Numbered from the stretch's first letter, positions 42,341-51,175 are shown. The stretch: DNA of 64,000 nucleotides from Desulfovibrio legallii (GCF_004309735.1 NZ_SIXC01000003.1:99857-163856), one strand, 5' to 3'. The notes: generated by a model from the letters alone, not told the origin. Made by a program: numbers and translations.

Positions 42341-43183
42341 ATGTCACGGCCCCGGTCTTCGTGTCCCAACCCTCCCGTGAGGGCTGATCCCTGGGGTGAA
42401 CTGCGTGGCTACACTGACGCCCGCATCGCTCTGGGCCGCTGTGGCGTGAGCCTGCCCCACGACCAGTGGCTGCGCTTCCGCCTGGCCCATGCCCAGGCGC
42501 GGGACGCGGTGCTCACGTCCTTTGACGCGGCCGCCGTGCGCGCGGATCTGGAAGCCGCCGGGCTGCGCTGTCTGGAGCTGGCCAGTGCCGCCCGCCACAA
42601 GGATGAGTTTCTGACCCGGCCGGACAAGGGCCGTCGCCTGAGCGAGGCCGCTTACGCGGAGCTGGGGCGGTTTGCGGCAACGCCGGGCGTGGCCGGGGCG
42701 GACGTAAGCGTGGTTATCAGCGACGGGCTTTCGGCCCGTGCTGTGCACGAAAACGCGGCCCCTTTTGCCGTGGCTTTTCTGGAGCGCGTGCGGGCCGCCG
42801 GTCTGCGCGCCGCCCCTGTAGTCCTGGTGCGCTATGGACGGGTAGCCGTGGCCGACGAGGTGGCCTCTCTGTTGCGGGCCCGCCTGGTGGTCATTCTTAT
42901 CGGCGAGCGCCCCGGCCTCAGTTCGCCCAATTCTCTGGGTGTGTATCTGACCTATGCGCCCTTTCCCGGCTGTACGGATGAAGCCCGCAACTGCATCTCC
43001 AACGTGCGCCCCGGCGGCTTGAGCATGGAAGAGGGCGTGCGCAAGCTCTGCTACCTGGTGCAGGGGGCTTTTGCGCGCGGCTTCACGGGCGTGCATCTCA
43101 AGGATGATATGCCTGCGGACTATCTGCCCTTTGCGCCGCAGTACGGCGCGCTTGCCGCCGGCGGCCCCGGTACGGACGGCTGA
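42341..43183 (+). CDS. eutC: Ethanolamine ammonia-lyase small subunit
   Basis: Encodes 280 residues, normal for EutC. Family segments include RIALGRCGVSLPHDQWLRFR, SRDEFLTRPDKGRRL-like HKDEFLTRPDKGRRLSE, VSVVISDGLSARAVHENAAP, and LIGERPGLSSPNSLGVYLTY. EutC binds the cobalamin tail with EutB. The start is one base after the eutB stop, so translation is coupled. The downstream 225 bases before the next gene hold no clear terminator. Residues before the first conserved block form a short Pro-rich tail. Confidence 0.96.
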   Translation: MSRPRSSCPNPPVRADPWGELRGYTDARIALGRCGVSLPHDQWLRFRLAHAQARDAVLTSFDAAAVRADLEAAGLRCLELASAARHKDEFLTRPDKGRRLSEAAYAELGRFAATPGVAGADVSVVISDGLSARAVHENAAPFAVAFLERVRAAGLRAAPVVLVRYGRVAVADEVASLLRARLVVILIGERPGLSSPNSLGVYLTYAPFPGCTDEARNCISNVRPGGLSMEEGVRKLCYLVQGAFARGFTGVHLKDDMPADYLPFAPQYGALAAGGPGTDG

Positions 43184-43408
43184 GCCTTGCGGCGCTTCCG
43201 TCGCGGGGGGGGCTGCTTGACCCCGCCTGCTGGACAAGCCCTCTGCACCCGGCTATGCTTCAGGTATGGCCGGGTTTTTGCGTCCGGAGCGTCCGGGCGG
43301 CCTGGCTGTCCAGGGGTTTTGAACATCCCGGCGGCGCAGTCGGTTACATCCGTGCCGTTGTGACGCAATGCGGCGCAAACCGCCCCGCCGATGGGGTGGG
43401 GGAGGCGT

Positions 43409-44410
43409 ATGGCTATTTCCCGTAAAACGTTCGGCCTTGCGGCCGTGGGGGCCGTCCTTCTGGTGGCGGCCTTTTTGCTTTGGCGCTGGTGGGACCAGCG
43501 CGACCAAGGCCCGCTGACCCTTTACGGCAATGTGGATATCCGGCAGGTGGATCTGGCCTTTCGCGTGGGCGGGCGCATTGCGGCTGTGCTGGTGGACGAG
43601 GGCGACGCCGTGACGCCGGGCCAGCCTTTGGCGCGTCTGGATGTGGACCTGCTCACGCAGCAGCGCGATCAGGCCGCCGCCGTGCTGGCCCAGCAGCAGG
43701 CCGCCCTGGCGCGTCTGGAGCGCGGCTACCGGGTGGAGGAAATCGCCCAGGCCAAAGCTGATGTCAGCGCGGCCACGGCTGTGGCCGAAAACGCCGCCAT
43801 CAACCTCAAGCGCGTAACAGCCATGCGCGCGTCCAACGCCATTTCACAGAAAGAGCTGGATAACGCCCGCGCCGGGGACAAGCAGGCCCGCGCCCGCCTG
43901 CGTTCGGCCCAGGACCAGCTGGACATGTTGCTTTCCGGATATCGTGAAGAAGACGTGCTGGCCCAGAAAGCGGCGGTGGACGCGGCAGCAGCCTCTCTGG
44001 AGCACGCGCAGATTCAGCTGCGCGACGCGCAGCTGGTTGCCCCGCAAAAGGGCATTGTGCTCACCCGCGCGCGCGAGGCCGGGGCTATTGTGCAGGCTGG
44101 GCAGACCGTCTACACCCTTACGCTCACGGACCCCGTCTGGCTGCGCGCCTATGTGGACGAACCCAACCTGGGCCGCGTCAAACCGGGCATGGCCGTGAAG
44201 ATTTATGTGGACGCCGCGCCGGGCAAGGTCTTTTCCGGTCGGGTGGGCTTTATCGCCCCTACGGCGGAATTTACGCCTAAAACAGTGGAAACGCGCGAGG
44301 TGCGCACAGCTCTGGTTTACCGCCTGCGCGTGCAGGCGCAGGATCCGGAAAACGTCATGCGCCAGGGCATGCCCGTGACTCTGGTGCTGGAGGACAGCCC
44401 CGCGCCATGA
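43409..44410 (+). CDS. HlyD-family membrane fusion protein of an ABC exporter (YbhG-like)
   Basis: Encodes 333 residues. One N-terminal membrane helix (about 7-29) is followed by LYGNVDIRQVDLAFRVGGRI, the YbhG/HlyD biotinyl-lipoyl start. A coiled-coil hairpin (residues about 80-200) comes next, and the return half is AQLVAPQKGIVLTRAREAGAI. It bridges the inner-membrane ABC complex to the envelope. ATG 43409 has GGGGGAGGCGT upstream. The stop overlaps the next start by four bases (ATGA). In E. coli, ybhGFSR has the same order and encodes a multidrug or sodium-lithium efflux pump. Confidence 0.92.
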   Translation: MAISRKTFGLAAVGAVLLVAAFLLWRWWDQRDQGPLTLYGNVDIRQVDLAFRVGGRIAAVLVDEGDAVTPGQPLARLDVDLLTQQRDQAAAVLAQQQAALARLERGYRVEEIAQAKADVSAATAVAENAAINLKRVTAMRASNAISQKELDNARAGDKQARARLRSAQDQLDMLLSGYREEDVLAQKAAVDAAAASLEHAQIQLRDAQLVAPQKGIVLTRAREAGAIVQAGQTVYTLTLTDPVWLRAYVDEPNLGRVKPGMAVKIYVDAAPGKVFSGRVGFIAPTAEFTPKTVETREVRTALVYRLRVQAQDPENVMRQGMPVTLVLEDSPAP

Positions 44411-46365
44411 CGGCCGCAAAATTGCAGATGCCGTTGGGTGGGGAGGCCCCCGCCCGGCCGGAGGCCGAGAATCCCGCTGGCCCGGAACCCTCCGTTGACG
44501 CGTCCCCTAATGCGAAGGGCATGGCAGACGCCACTGGCCCCACTGCCGCGGCGGGCGCAGTCTCTCCCTCCACTGTTTTTGCCGTGCGCCTGGAGGGCCT
44601 GACCATGCGCTTTGGTCGTGGTCGGCAGGCCGTGACGGCCCTTGACCGCATCAACGCCGTGGCGCCCGCCGGGCGCATTACGGGCCTGGTGGGGCCGGAC
44701 GCGGCGGGCAAGACCACCCTTATGCGCATTCTGGCCGGGCTCATGCCGCCCACTGCCGGCAGCGTGCGCATCTTCGGGCAGGAGCCGCAGGCCCTGTTGC
44801 GGGCGCAGCCCAACAGCATCGGCTACATGCCCCAGCGTTTCGGCCTGTATGAGGATATTTCCGTTCTGGCCAATTTGCGGCTGCACGCCAGCCTGCGCGG
44901 CCTGACCGGCGCAGCGCGGGAGGCGCTTTTTGCCCGGCTGCTGGACTTTACCGCCCTTGCCCCGTTTACGGAGCGGCTGGCCGGGCGGCTTTCCGGCGGC
45001 ATGAAGCAGAAGCTGGGCATTGCCTGCGCCTTGCTGGGCGCGCCTCGCCTGCTTTTGCTGGACGAACCCGGCGTGGGCGTGGACCCCCAGTCCCGCCGGG
45101 AGCTCTGGCGTATGGTGCAGGATTTGAGCCGCGACGGCATGACCGTAGTCTGGTCCACGGCCTATCTGGACGAGGCCGCGCGCTGCCCCACCGTCATCAT
45201 GCTGGACCGTGGCGGCGTGCTCTATGCCGGGCCGCCGGAGGAACTCACCGCCAGGACTGTCGGCCGGGTTTTTCTGCTCCGGACGCCGCCGGGGCTGCAC
45301 CGCACGGCCTTGGCGCAATGGAGCATGCGTCCGGGCGTGGAGGACGCGCTGATCCAGGGCGCCCGTCTGCGTCTGGTGTTGGCCGCTGACGCGCCTCCGG
45401 CCCTGCGTGAGGAAGTGCTGGCCCAGGGCGGCGAGCCCGCGCCCCCGCGCCTGGAGGACGCCTACATGAGCGCTCTGGGCGGCATCAGCCAGCAACCTTC
45501 GCCTTACGCCCGGCCATCGGCCGCGACGGCGGAAGGCCCCGCGGCCCCCACTGGCGGCGCGCGTGCCGCGGGGACGCCGCAAGACCACAGCGTCGGGACC
45601 GCAGGGGCGGCCGCCGCGCCGCGCATCGCCGCCCGCCGTCTGACCAAGCGCTTCGGCAGCTTTGTGGCCGCGCGGGACATTACCTTTGACGTACGCGCGG
45701 GCGAAATTTTTGGCCTGCTGGGTCCCAACGGCGCGGGCAAATCTACCACCTTCCGCATGCTCTGCGGCCTGTCGCGGCCCACCTCCGGGGACTGCGCCGT
45801 GGACGGCGTGGACCTGCTCACCGCCGGCAGCGCGGCGCGTTCGCGGCTGGGCTACATGGCCCAGAAGTTTTCGCTGTATCCGGACATACCCGTGGCGGAA
45901 AACATCAAAATTTTTGCCGAGCTCTACGGTCTGGACCGAGAGCGCCGCAAGGCCCTGTTGCCCGTGCTGGCCCGCGCCCTGGAGCTGGAGGACTATCTGC
46001 ACAGCCGCACGGGCGCTTTGCCCTTGGGGCAGAAGCAGCGGCTGGCCCTGCTTTGCGCTACCCTGCACCAGCCCCCGGTGCTCTTTCTGGACGAACCCAC
46101 TTCCGGCGTGGACGCGCGCACCCGCCGCGATTTCTGGAAGCATATCACGGCTATGACCGCCGCCGGAGCCTCGGTGCTGGTGACCACCCACTTCATGGAG
46201 GAGGCCGAATACTGTGACCGCATTGCCCTCATCTACAGGGGGGCCATGATCAGCATGGGCACGCCGGACGCGCTTAAGGCCGCCTGCCCCGGCCTGCAGG
46301 ACCCGACCCTGGAGGAGGCCTTTATCGCCAGTATTGAGCGTTACGACAAGGAGCACCCCCAATAA
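44407..46365 (+). CDS. ABC transporter with two fused ATPase domains (YbhF-like)
   Basis: Encodes 652 residues. The first ATPase has Walker A GPDAAGKTT (near residue 96) and signature LSGGMKQKLGIACALL with LDEPGVGVDP. The second has Walker A GPNGAGKST (near 439) and signature-position LPLGQKQRLALL with LDEPTSGVDARTRR. A 60-residue Pro/Ala-rich leader precedes the first domain, and a similar linker joins the two. In the second domain the canonical LSGGQ is altered to LPLGQ, as in YbhF. It drives the permeases encoded next and overlaps the preceding gene by four bases. Confidence 0.94.
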   Translation: MTAAKLQMPLGGEAPARPEAENPAGPEPSVDASPNAKGMADATGPTAAAGAVSPSTVFAVRLEGLTMRFGRGRQAVTALDRINAVAPAGRITGLVGPDAAGKTTLMRILAGLMPPTAGSVRIFGQEPQALLRAQPNSIGYMPQRFGLYEDISVLANLRLHASLRGLTGAAREALFARLLDFTALAPFTERLAGRLSGGMKQKLGIACALLGAPRLLLLDEPGVGVDPQSRRELWRMVQDLSRDGMTVVWSTAYLDEAARCPTVIMLDRGGVLYAGPPEELTARTVGRVFLLRTPPGLHRTALAQWSMRPGVEDALIQGARLRLVLAADAPPALREEVLAQGGEPAPPRLEDAYMSALGGISQQPSPYARPSAATAEGPAAPTGGARAAGTPQDHSVGTAGAAAAPRIAARRLTKRFGSFVAARDITFDVRAGEIFGLLGPNGAGKSTTFRMLCGLSRPTSGDCAVDGVDLLTAGSAARSRLGYMAQKFSLYPDIPVAENIKIFAELYGLDRERRKALLPVLARALELEDYLHSRTGALPLGQKQRLALLCATLHQPPVLFLDEPTSGVDARTRRDFWKHITAMTAAGASVLVTTHFMEEAEYCDRIALIYRGAMISMGTPDALKAACPGLQDPTLEEAFIASIERYDKEHPQ

Positions 46366-46402
46366 AGGGCGGCGCGGCCGCGCGCGGGCTGCGGAGCTGA
46401 CG

Positions 46403-47533
46403 GTGAAAAGTATGAAAAAATCTTTGTGGATACAGCAGCTTATGGCCCTGGTGGGCAAGGAATTTCAGCAGATAGTGCGGGATCCTTCCTCCTATCTGGT
46501 GGCCGGGGTGCTGCCTTTCATCTTTCTGCTTTTGTTCGGCTACGGCATCACCCTGGACGCGGGCGTGCTGCGTCTGGCCGTGCTGGACCAGAGCGGCGGC
46601 CGCCACGCCCTCAGCCTGGCGGCGGATTTTGCCCATTCCCCCTGGTTTGCCACCCGCCCGGTGGGGGATATGGACACGGCTGCGGAGTACATGCGCGATT
46701 CTGTAGTGCAGGGCGTGCTGGTCATCCGCCAGGATTTCGACGCCGTCCTGGAGCGCGGCGGCACTGGGGTGCTGCAGGTGCTGGTGGACGGCACGGAGCC
46801 CAACACGGCCCAATACATCCAGAGCTACAGTCAGGGCCTGATCACAGCCTGGCAGGCCGCAACCCTGGGCAGCGGCGCGGCCGCACCCGTCAGCCTGGAG
46901 CCGCGCTTCTGGTATAATCCGGCGGCCAAGAGCGTGCAGTTTCTGGTGCCGGGGGCCATTACGGTGATCATGACCCTCATCGGCACCCTGCTGACCTCCC
47001 TGGTTTTTGCCCGCGAGTGGGAGCGCGGCACCATGGAGGCCATGTTCGCCACGCCCGTAAGCCGCATGCAGCTTTTGCTGGGCAAGCTCATTCCCTATTT
47101 CTGCATGGGCATGTTCAGCATGGCCCTCTGCGCCGTGGCGGCGGTGACCCTGTTTGCTGTGCCCTTTCGCGGTTCCGTAGCGGCGCTGCTGCTGCTGTCT
47201 TCCGTCTTCATGTGCAGTGCCCTGGGCCAGGGGCTGTTCATTTCCGTCACCTTGCGTGGGCAGCTGGTGGCCGCCGAGGCCGGGCTGTTTTCCGGCTTCC
47301 TGCCAGCGCTGCTGCTCTCCGGCTTTGTGTTTGACATCAGCAGCATGCCCCTGGCCCTGCGCGTTCTTACCCGGCTTCTGCCCGTCAGCTACTTCAACAC
47401 CTGTCTGCGCACGCTCTTCCTGACCGGAGACGTGTGGGCCGTGTTTCTGCCCAGTCTGGCCTTTATGGGGCTGCTGGCCGTTGTGCTGTTGGGGCTGGTC
47501 TACAAAAATCTGGTCAAGCGCCTGGACGTGTGA
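46403..47533 (+). CDS. ABC-2 type permease (YbhS-like)
   Basis: Encodes 376 residues from GTG 46403, chosen because GGAG (46393-46396) is six bases upstream; ATG 46412 is an alternative. It matches YbhS: KEFQQIVRDPSSYLVAGVLP, FGYGITLDAGVLRLAVLDQS, DGTEPNTAQYIQSYSQGLI and FVFAREWERGTMEAMFATP-like LVFAREWERGTMEAM. There are six membrane helices: one near the N-terminus, then an external loop of about 140 residues, then five more. It pairs with the next permease and the fused ATPase. Confidence 0.93.
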   Translation: MKSMKKSLWIQQLMALVGKEFQQIVRDPSSYLVAGVLPFIFLLLFGYGITLDAGVLRLAVLDQSGGRHALSLAADFAHSPWFATRPVGDMDTAAEYMRDSVVQGVLVIRQDFDAVLERGGTGVLQVLVDGTEPNTAQYIQSYSQGLITAWQAATLGSGAAAPVSLEPRFWYNPAAKSVQFLVPGAITVIMTLIGTLLTSLVFAREWERGTMEAMFATPVSRMQLLLGKLIPYFCMGMFSMALCAVAAVTLFAVPFRGSVAALLLLSSVFMCSALGQGLFISVTLRGQLVAAEAGLFSGFLPALLLSGFVFDISSMPLALRVLTRLLPVSYFNTCLRTLFLTGDVWAVFLPSLAFMGLLAVVLLGLVYKNLVKRLDV

Positions 47534-47534
47534 G

Positions 47535-48677
47535 ATGGCCGTCTTTTCCCTTCCCCGGCTCAACTGGCGGCGCATGCTCACCATTGTGCGCAAGGAACTG
47601 CTGGTGCTGTTTTGCAACCGGGTTTCCCGCACCCTGATCATTGTGCCGCCCCTGCTGCAGATCGTGGCCTTTGGCTGGGCCGCCACCCTGGAAGTGCGCA
47701 ATGTGGACGTGGCCGTGCTGAACCAGGACAACGGCCGCTGGAGCCGGGAAATCGTCCGCCGCATTCAGGGCTCGCCCACCTTCCGCAGTGTGAGCTTTCT
47801 GGAAGGGGAGGCGCACATCCGCCCGGTCATGGAGCAGCAGCGGGCCCTGTTCATCCTGGTCTTTGACCAGGAGTTTTCCCGCCGCATTGAAAGGGGCGAA
47901 CCGGCCACGGTGCAGGCCATCCTGGACGGCCGCCGCTCCAACGCCGCGCAGATCGCCGCCTACTACCTGGAGCGGCTGCTGCGCCCCGTGGCCCTGGATA
48001 CGCCCCTGGGCCAGGAAGCCCGCAAAGCCGCAGCCCCGGACCTGGACGTGCGCGTGCGCTGCTGGTTCAACCCTAACCTGGAGTTCCAGTGGTTTTTTCT
48101 GCCCAACCTCATCGGCATGCTGAGTTTTATGCTGGGGCTGGTGGTTACGGGACTTTCCGTGGCGCGGGAGCGGGAGGTGGGCACCTTTGACCAACTGCTG
48201 GTTTCGCCCGCCACCGCCACGGAAATCGCCCTGGCCAAACTGGTGCCCGGTTGCCTGGTGGGGCTGGCCCACGGCACCATTTTCCTGATCATTTCCGTGT
48301 TTGGCTTTGGCGTGCCTTTTACCGGCTCCCTGGTGCTGCTGTACCTGGGCATGCTGGCCTTTGCCGTGGCCTCCGGCGGTATGGGGCTGATGGTTTCCTC
48401 CCTTTCGGCCACGCAACAGCAGGCTTTTCTGGGGGCCTTTACCGTGGGCGTGCCCTGTATTCTTATTTCCGGCGCGGTTACGCCCATCAACAATATGCCC
48501 GTATTTCTGCAGTACGCCAGCCAGATCAACCCCATGCGTCACTTTACCGCCATTGTGCAAGGGGTGTTTCTGAAGGATATTACCGTGCTGGCCGCCATGA
48601 CGCATCTGGGCAAGATCATTCTTATCAGCGCCGTGGCTGTGGCCGTAGCTGTGCGTATGTTCAAACGGCGAACATAG
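47535..48677 (+). CDS. ABC-2 type permease (YbhR-like)
   Basis: Encodes 380 residues. The start is one base after the YbhS-like stop. It shows the same plan as YbhR: a first helix (VSRTLIIVPPLLQIVAFGWA), an external domain (residues about 50-170) with RRSNAAQIAAYYLERLLRP, and a cluster of five helices with LSVAREREVGTFDQLLVSP. It is the second membrane half of the exporter. Nothing in the sequence shows substrate. No terminator with a clear T-run follows. Confidence 0.93.
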   Translation: MAVFSLPRLNWRRMLTIVRKELLVLFCNRVSRTLIIVPPLLQIVAFGWAATLEVRNVDVAVLNQDNGRWSREIVRRIQGSPTFRSVSFLEGEAHIRPVMEQQRALFILVFDQEFSRRIERGEPATVQAILDGRRSNAAQIAAYYLERLLRPVALDTPLGQEARKAAAPDLDVRVRCWFNPNLEFQWFFLPNLIGMLSFMLGLVVTGLSVAREREVGTFDQLLVSPATATEIALAKLVPGCLVGLAHGTIFLIISVFGFGVPFTGSLVLLYLGMLAFAVASGGMGLMVSSLSATQQQAFLGAFTVGVPCILISGAVTPINNMPVFLQYASQINPMRHFTAIVQGVFLKDITVLAAMTHLGKIILISAVAVAVAVRMFKRRT

Positions 48678-48816
48678 AGCCATGCGCATTATTTTGCGCT
48701 GCCACGGCTTTTGTCTGGCCCTGAATAATCCCTGGGGCTGTGGCGCAATAGCTGTGCAACCCTTTTGTTGTCTGTACTACAATGCGCCCGCCGGACGTCG
48801 GGCTCTGGAGAAGAAG

Positions 48817-49287
48817 ATGTGGCGAAAACTGTTCTGCAGTCTGGTTCTGACCGTAGTGTTGCCCCTGGCCGCCTGGGCCGCCCCCCTGACCACCCCCTAC
48901 TACAGTCTGGATCTGCCCCCCGACTGGGTGGTGGTCAGCGGGCCGGTCAAGCTGCAGGACGCGGTGCAGGTTTTGTTGGGACAAAAGGACCACAAGGCTT
49001 CGGCCCTGATTATTGCAGGGCCCGCCCAACCCGGCGAAGCCGAGCAGGCCGCCCGCGCCAATGCCCAACGCCTGGGCGGCGGCAAACCTGTACTTCGGGC
49101 CAGCGGTCAATGGGAATTTGCCTTTACGCAGGAAGGCGTCACAGGGCTGGGCCTGGCCAGGGAAGACCCTGCCGCCGGGCTTCTGCTCCTGCTGGTGGTC
49201 AGCGGGGACCTGCCCCGTGCGGATTTTGTCTATCGTATGCGCGGGCCTCACAAGACTCTGCTGCCCGTCAAGCCGGCAAAGCCCTGA
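48817..49287 (+). CDS. Exported hypothetical protein, 156 residues
   Basis: Encodes a small protein with a signal peptide (KLFCSLVLTVVLPLAAWAAP). The mature part starts TTPYYSLDLPPDWVVVSGP and is a compact alpha/beta domain of about 130 residues with no membrane segments. The pattern 'YYSLDLPPDW.V..GP' is reminiscent of small secreted domains found as photosystem- or PsbP-like folds, but I cannot assign it. CTGGAGAAGAAG precedes ATG 48817. It is 139 bases after the ABC exporter and might be independently transcribed. Confidence 0.72.
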   Translation: MWRKLFCSLVLTVVLPLAAWAAPLTTPYYSLDLPPDWVVVSGPVKLQDAVQVLLGQKDHKASALIIAGPAQPGEAEQAARANAQRLGGGKPVLRASGQWEFAFTQEGVTGLGLAREDPAAGLLLLLVVSGDLPRADFVYRMRGPHKTLLPVKPAKP

Positions 49288-49422
49288 GCTGTGGGGGCGC
49301 GTTTTTTTGAAGAGGGATAGTCGTTACAGAAATGCTGATGCGCATGACTCCCTTACCCCAAAGCTGATTTTGGAGCCAAGGAAGAAAAGCGCAAAAATGG
49401 CTGCGGCTACAGAAACAGGCGC

Positions 49423-49560
49423 ACCCCGGCCGGTATGGCAAGGCCGCAGGGCGGGGCCTTTGCGGCAGGAAGGTTGCGCCGCCGGCCGGGGTACTTTTTC
49501 TTGGTCAGGACGGCCCGGTGCGGCCCCCATGCTGCAGAGCAATGCTGCGGACCGCACCGG
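49423..49560 (+). other. Nested inverted repeats between convergent genes
   Basis: An 11-bp perfect pair (49423-49433 / 49482-49492) encloses a further GC-rich hairpin and is followed by a T-run on the plus strand (CTTTTTC). A second nine-base pair (49515-49523 / 49552-49560) lies just before the convergent outer-membrane gene. The first may end transcripts from the exporter side; the second may do so from the other side. Confidence 0.6.
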
Positions 49561-49580
49561 AGTGATTTCTGGCTGTGCGG

Positions 49581-50327
49581 CTAGAAGGTGTACCGCAGGC
49601 CCAGGCTGAATTCGTTGGCGTAGGGCGCCATGCCGATTTTTTCTTTACTGCCCAAAAGGTTTTTTTCTGTTTCGCTGTAGCTCAGACCCACAAAACGGTA
49701 GGCCAGGTCGGCGGAGAAGTTTTCGTTGAAGGCGTAGGAGCAGCCCGCCCCGGCGTTCCAGGCGAACACGGTGTGGGTCTCGCTAAAGCTGTCGCTGATG
49801 CTAGCCGTCTGCCCGTGAGCTGACGCCGCAACCTCAAGCTCGTACTTGGTGCGCAAAAAACCCAGGCCGATGCCGCCGCCGATATAGGGGGTGAAGGCCG
49901 TGTCGTTGTGGAAGTCCCAGTAGGCATTAAGGAACAGGGTCTGCAGGTTCCATTCGCCCTTCAGACTGGCGTCGGCTGTATCGGCTCCCTTGCTTTTTGC
50001 AAAACTATTCACCGCAACCTTGGCGGTGTCGTTCAGATCCCAGGTGGTGGTGCTGTTGGTGCGGATGGCGTACTCAATTTCCGTACGCACGGGCACCTGG
50101 TTCTGCGGGTAAAAATCATAACCCACATAAATGCCGCCGCCCACGGTGTTCTGGGTATAGTTGTCCACATCGAAGACACTGGAAATTCCTGAACTTTTGG
50201 ATACAGAGCCCGTGCTCTGGATGGAATCCAGGAATTTCAGCCCCACATACACGCCGTTGGTTTCCGCCAGGGCCGGGCTGGCCAGGGCCACCATCAGGCC
50301 CGCCACAAGAAGCATCCTCTTGAGCAT
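49581..50327 (-). CDS. Outer-membrane beta-barrel protein (paralogue 1)
   Basis: Encodes 248 residues with a signal peptide (RMLLVAGLMVALASPALAE). The mature protein has alternating hydrophobic strands, ends in phenylalanine after an aromatic pattern (EFSLGLRYTF), and has the YWDFHNDTAFTPYIGGGIGL segment typical of small OmpA/OmpW-type 8-strand barrels. It is paralogous to the next gene, with the same FHNDTAFTPY and YRFVGL motifs. AGGAGGAAAGA precedes the ATG. A sigma-70-like promoter lies at 50373-50400. The function could be porin, adhesin or structural. Confidence 0.88.
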   Translation of the reverse strand: MLKRMLLVAGLMVALASPALAETNGVYVGLKFLDSIQSTGSVSKSSGISSVFDVDNYTQNTVGGGIYVGYDFYPQNQVPVRTEIEYAIRTNSTTTWDLNDTAKVAVNSFAKSKGADTADASLKGEWNLQTLFLNAYWDFHNDTAFTPYIGGGIGLGFLRTKYELEVAASAHGQTASISDSFSETHTVFAWNAGAGCSYAFNENFSADLAYRFVGLSYSETEKNLLGSKEKIGMAPYANEFSLGLRYTF

Positions 50328-50372
50328 CTTTCTTCCTCCTTTGCTGGAACAGGGTATGAAAAAAACACGCTT

Positions 50373-50400
50373 AGTATATAATCAATAATCTATATGTCAA
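50373..50400 (-). promoter_or_regulatory. Sigma-70 promoter of the first outer-membrane barrel gene
   Basis: On the minus strand TTGACA (50400-50395) is followed after 16 bases by TATACT (50378-50373), 46 bases before the ATG. TTGACAT also occurs twice upstream of the second barrel gene, hinting at common control. Confidence 0.65.
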
Positions 50401-50441
50401 TAAAAAACGTTAGTTCTCCCGCAGTCCCTGCGCTGGGGCAC

Positions 50442-50468
50442 AAAAAAGCCCCGGCAAGAACCGGGGCT
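50442..50468 (-). terminator. Rho-independent terminator of the second outer-membrane barrel gene
   Basis: On the minus strand AGCCCCGG and CCGGGGCT form an eight-base stem with a six-base loop followed by a T-run (complement of 50442-50447), 30 bases after the stop at 50498. Confidence 0.92.
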
Positions 50469-50497
50469 AAGCAAGAGGCGCTTGTGCCGTATGCGGT

Positions 50498-51175
50498 TTA
50501 AAACGCGAAGCGCAGGCCCACCATAAATTCGTTGTTGTAGGGACGGTTGCCGATTTCGTACTTACGGCCGTTGGAAGTGGCGCTCACTTCGTTGTAGCCC
50601 AGGCCCACAAAGCGGTAGGAAGCATCGACGGCGAAGTTTTCATTGAAATTGTAGGCCACGCCCGCGCCCACATTCCAGGCGAAGTTGGTGAAGCGGTCGT
50701 CGGCGGAAAACTTGTTGCCGTTGTTGTCGGTGAAATCATAGCCCACGTAGTTGAAGGCCATACCCAGACCGGCGCCCACATAGGGGGTGAAGGCCGTGTC
50801 GTTGTGGAAATCCCAGAACAGGTTGGCAAAGAGGGTGGAGCTGTTCCAGGTGCCCTTCACCTCGTTGATGTACTGGCCGCCGTCGCTCCAGGTTTTTTCA
50901 TTGTTGCCGCGCAGGGCGAATTCAATTTCCGCGCGCAGGGGCAGCATCTGCTGGGGCCAGAAGTCATAGCCCAGGGCAAAAGCGCCGCCCAGGGTGAACT
51001 GGCTGTAGCTGTCCACGCCAGAGCCGGCCAGGGCGTCTGTGCGCTCCGTGTTGCCGGTGCTCTGGATGCTCATAAGAAATTTGGGAGCCAGATACATGCC
51101 CGTACCTTCGGCAGCGGCCATGCCCGGCAGGGCCAGGGTCAATACAAGCGCCAGTGCGGCGATAATGCGTTTCAT
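50498..51175 (-). CDS. Outer-membrane beta-barrel protein (paralogue 2)
   Basis: Encodes 225 residues with a signal peptide (IIAALALVLTLALPGMAAAE). It shares FWDFHNDTAFTPYVGAGLGM, YRFVGLGYNEVSA and the terminal phenylalanine-ending strand (EFMVGLRFAF) with paralogue 1. The two genes are separated by 170 bases and each has its own regulatory signals, so this looks like a tandem duplication with independent transcription. The likely fold is an eight-stranded barrel. CAGGAGGACTGTC precedes the ATG. Confidence 0.88.
   Translation of the reverse strand: MKRIIAALALVLTLALPGMAAAEGTGMYLAPKFLMSIQSTGNTERTDALAGSGVDSYSQFTLGGAFALGYDFWPQQMLPLRAEIEFALRGNNEKTWSDGGQYINEVKGTWNSSTLFANLFWDFHNDTAFTPYVGAGLGMAFNYVGYDFTDNNGNKFSADDRFTNFAWNVGAGVAYNFNENFAVDASYRFVGLGYNEVSATSNGRKYEIGNRPYNNEFMVGLRFAF

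Noticed and set aside
43266..43282. Sigma-54 promoter before the HlyD-type gene (TGGCCGGGTTTTTGCG)
   Set aside because: GG and GC spacing is right, but the CAC after the GG is missing and the site is about 130 bases from the start. Too weak to call.
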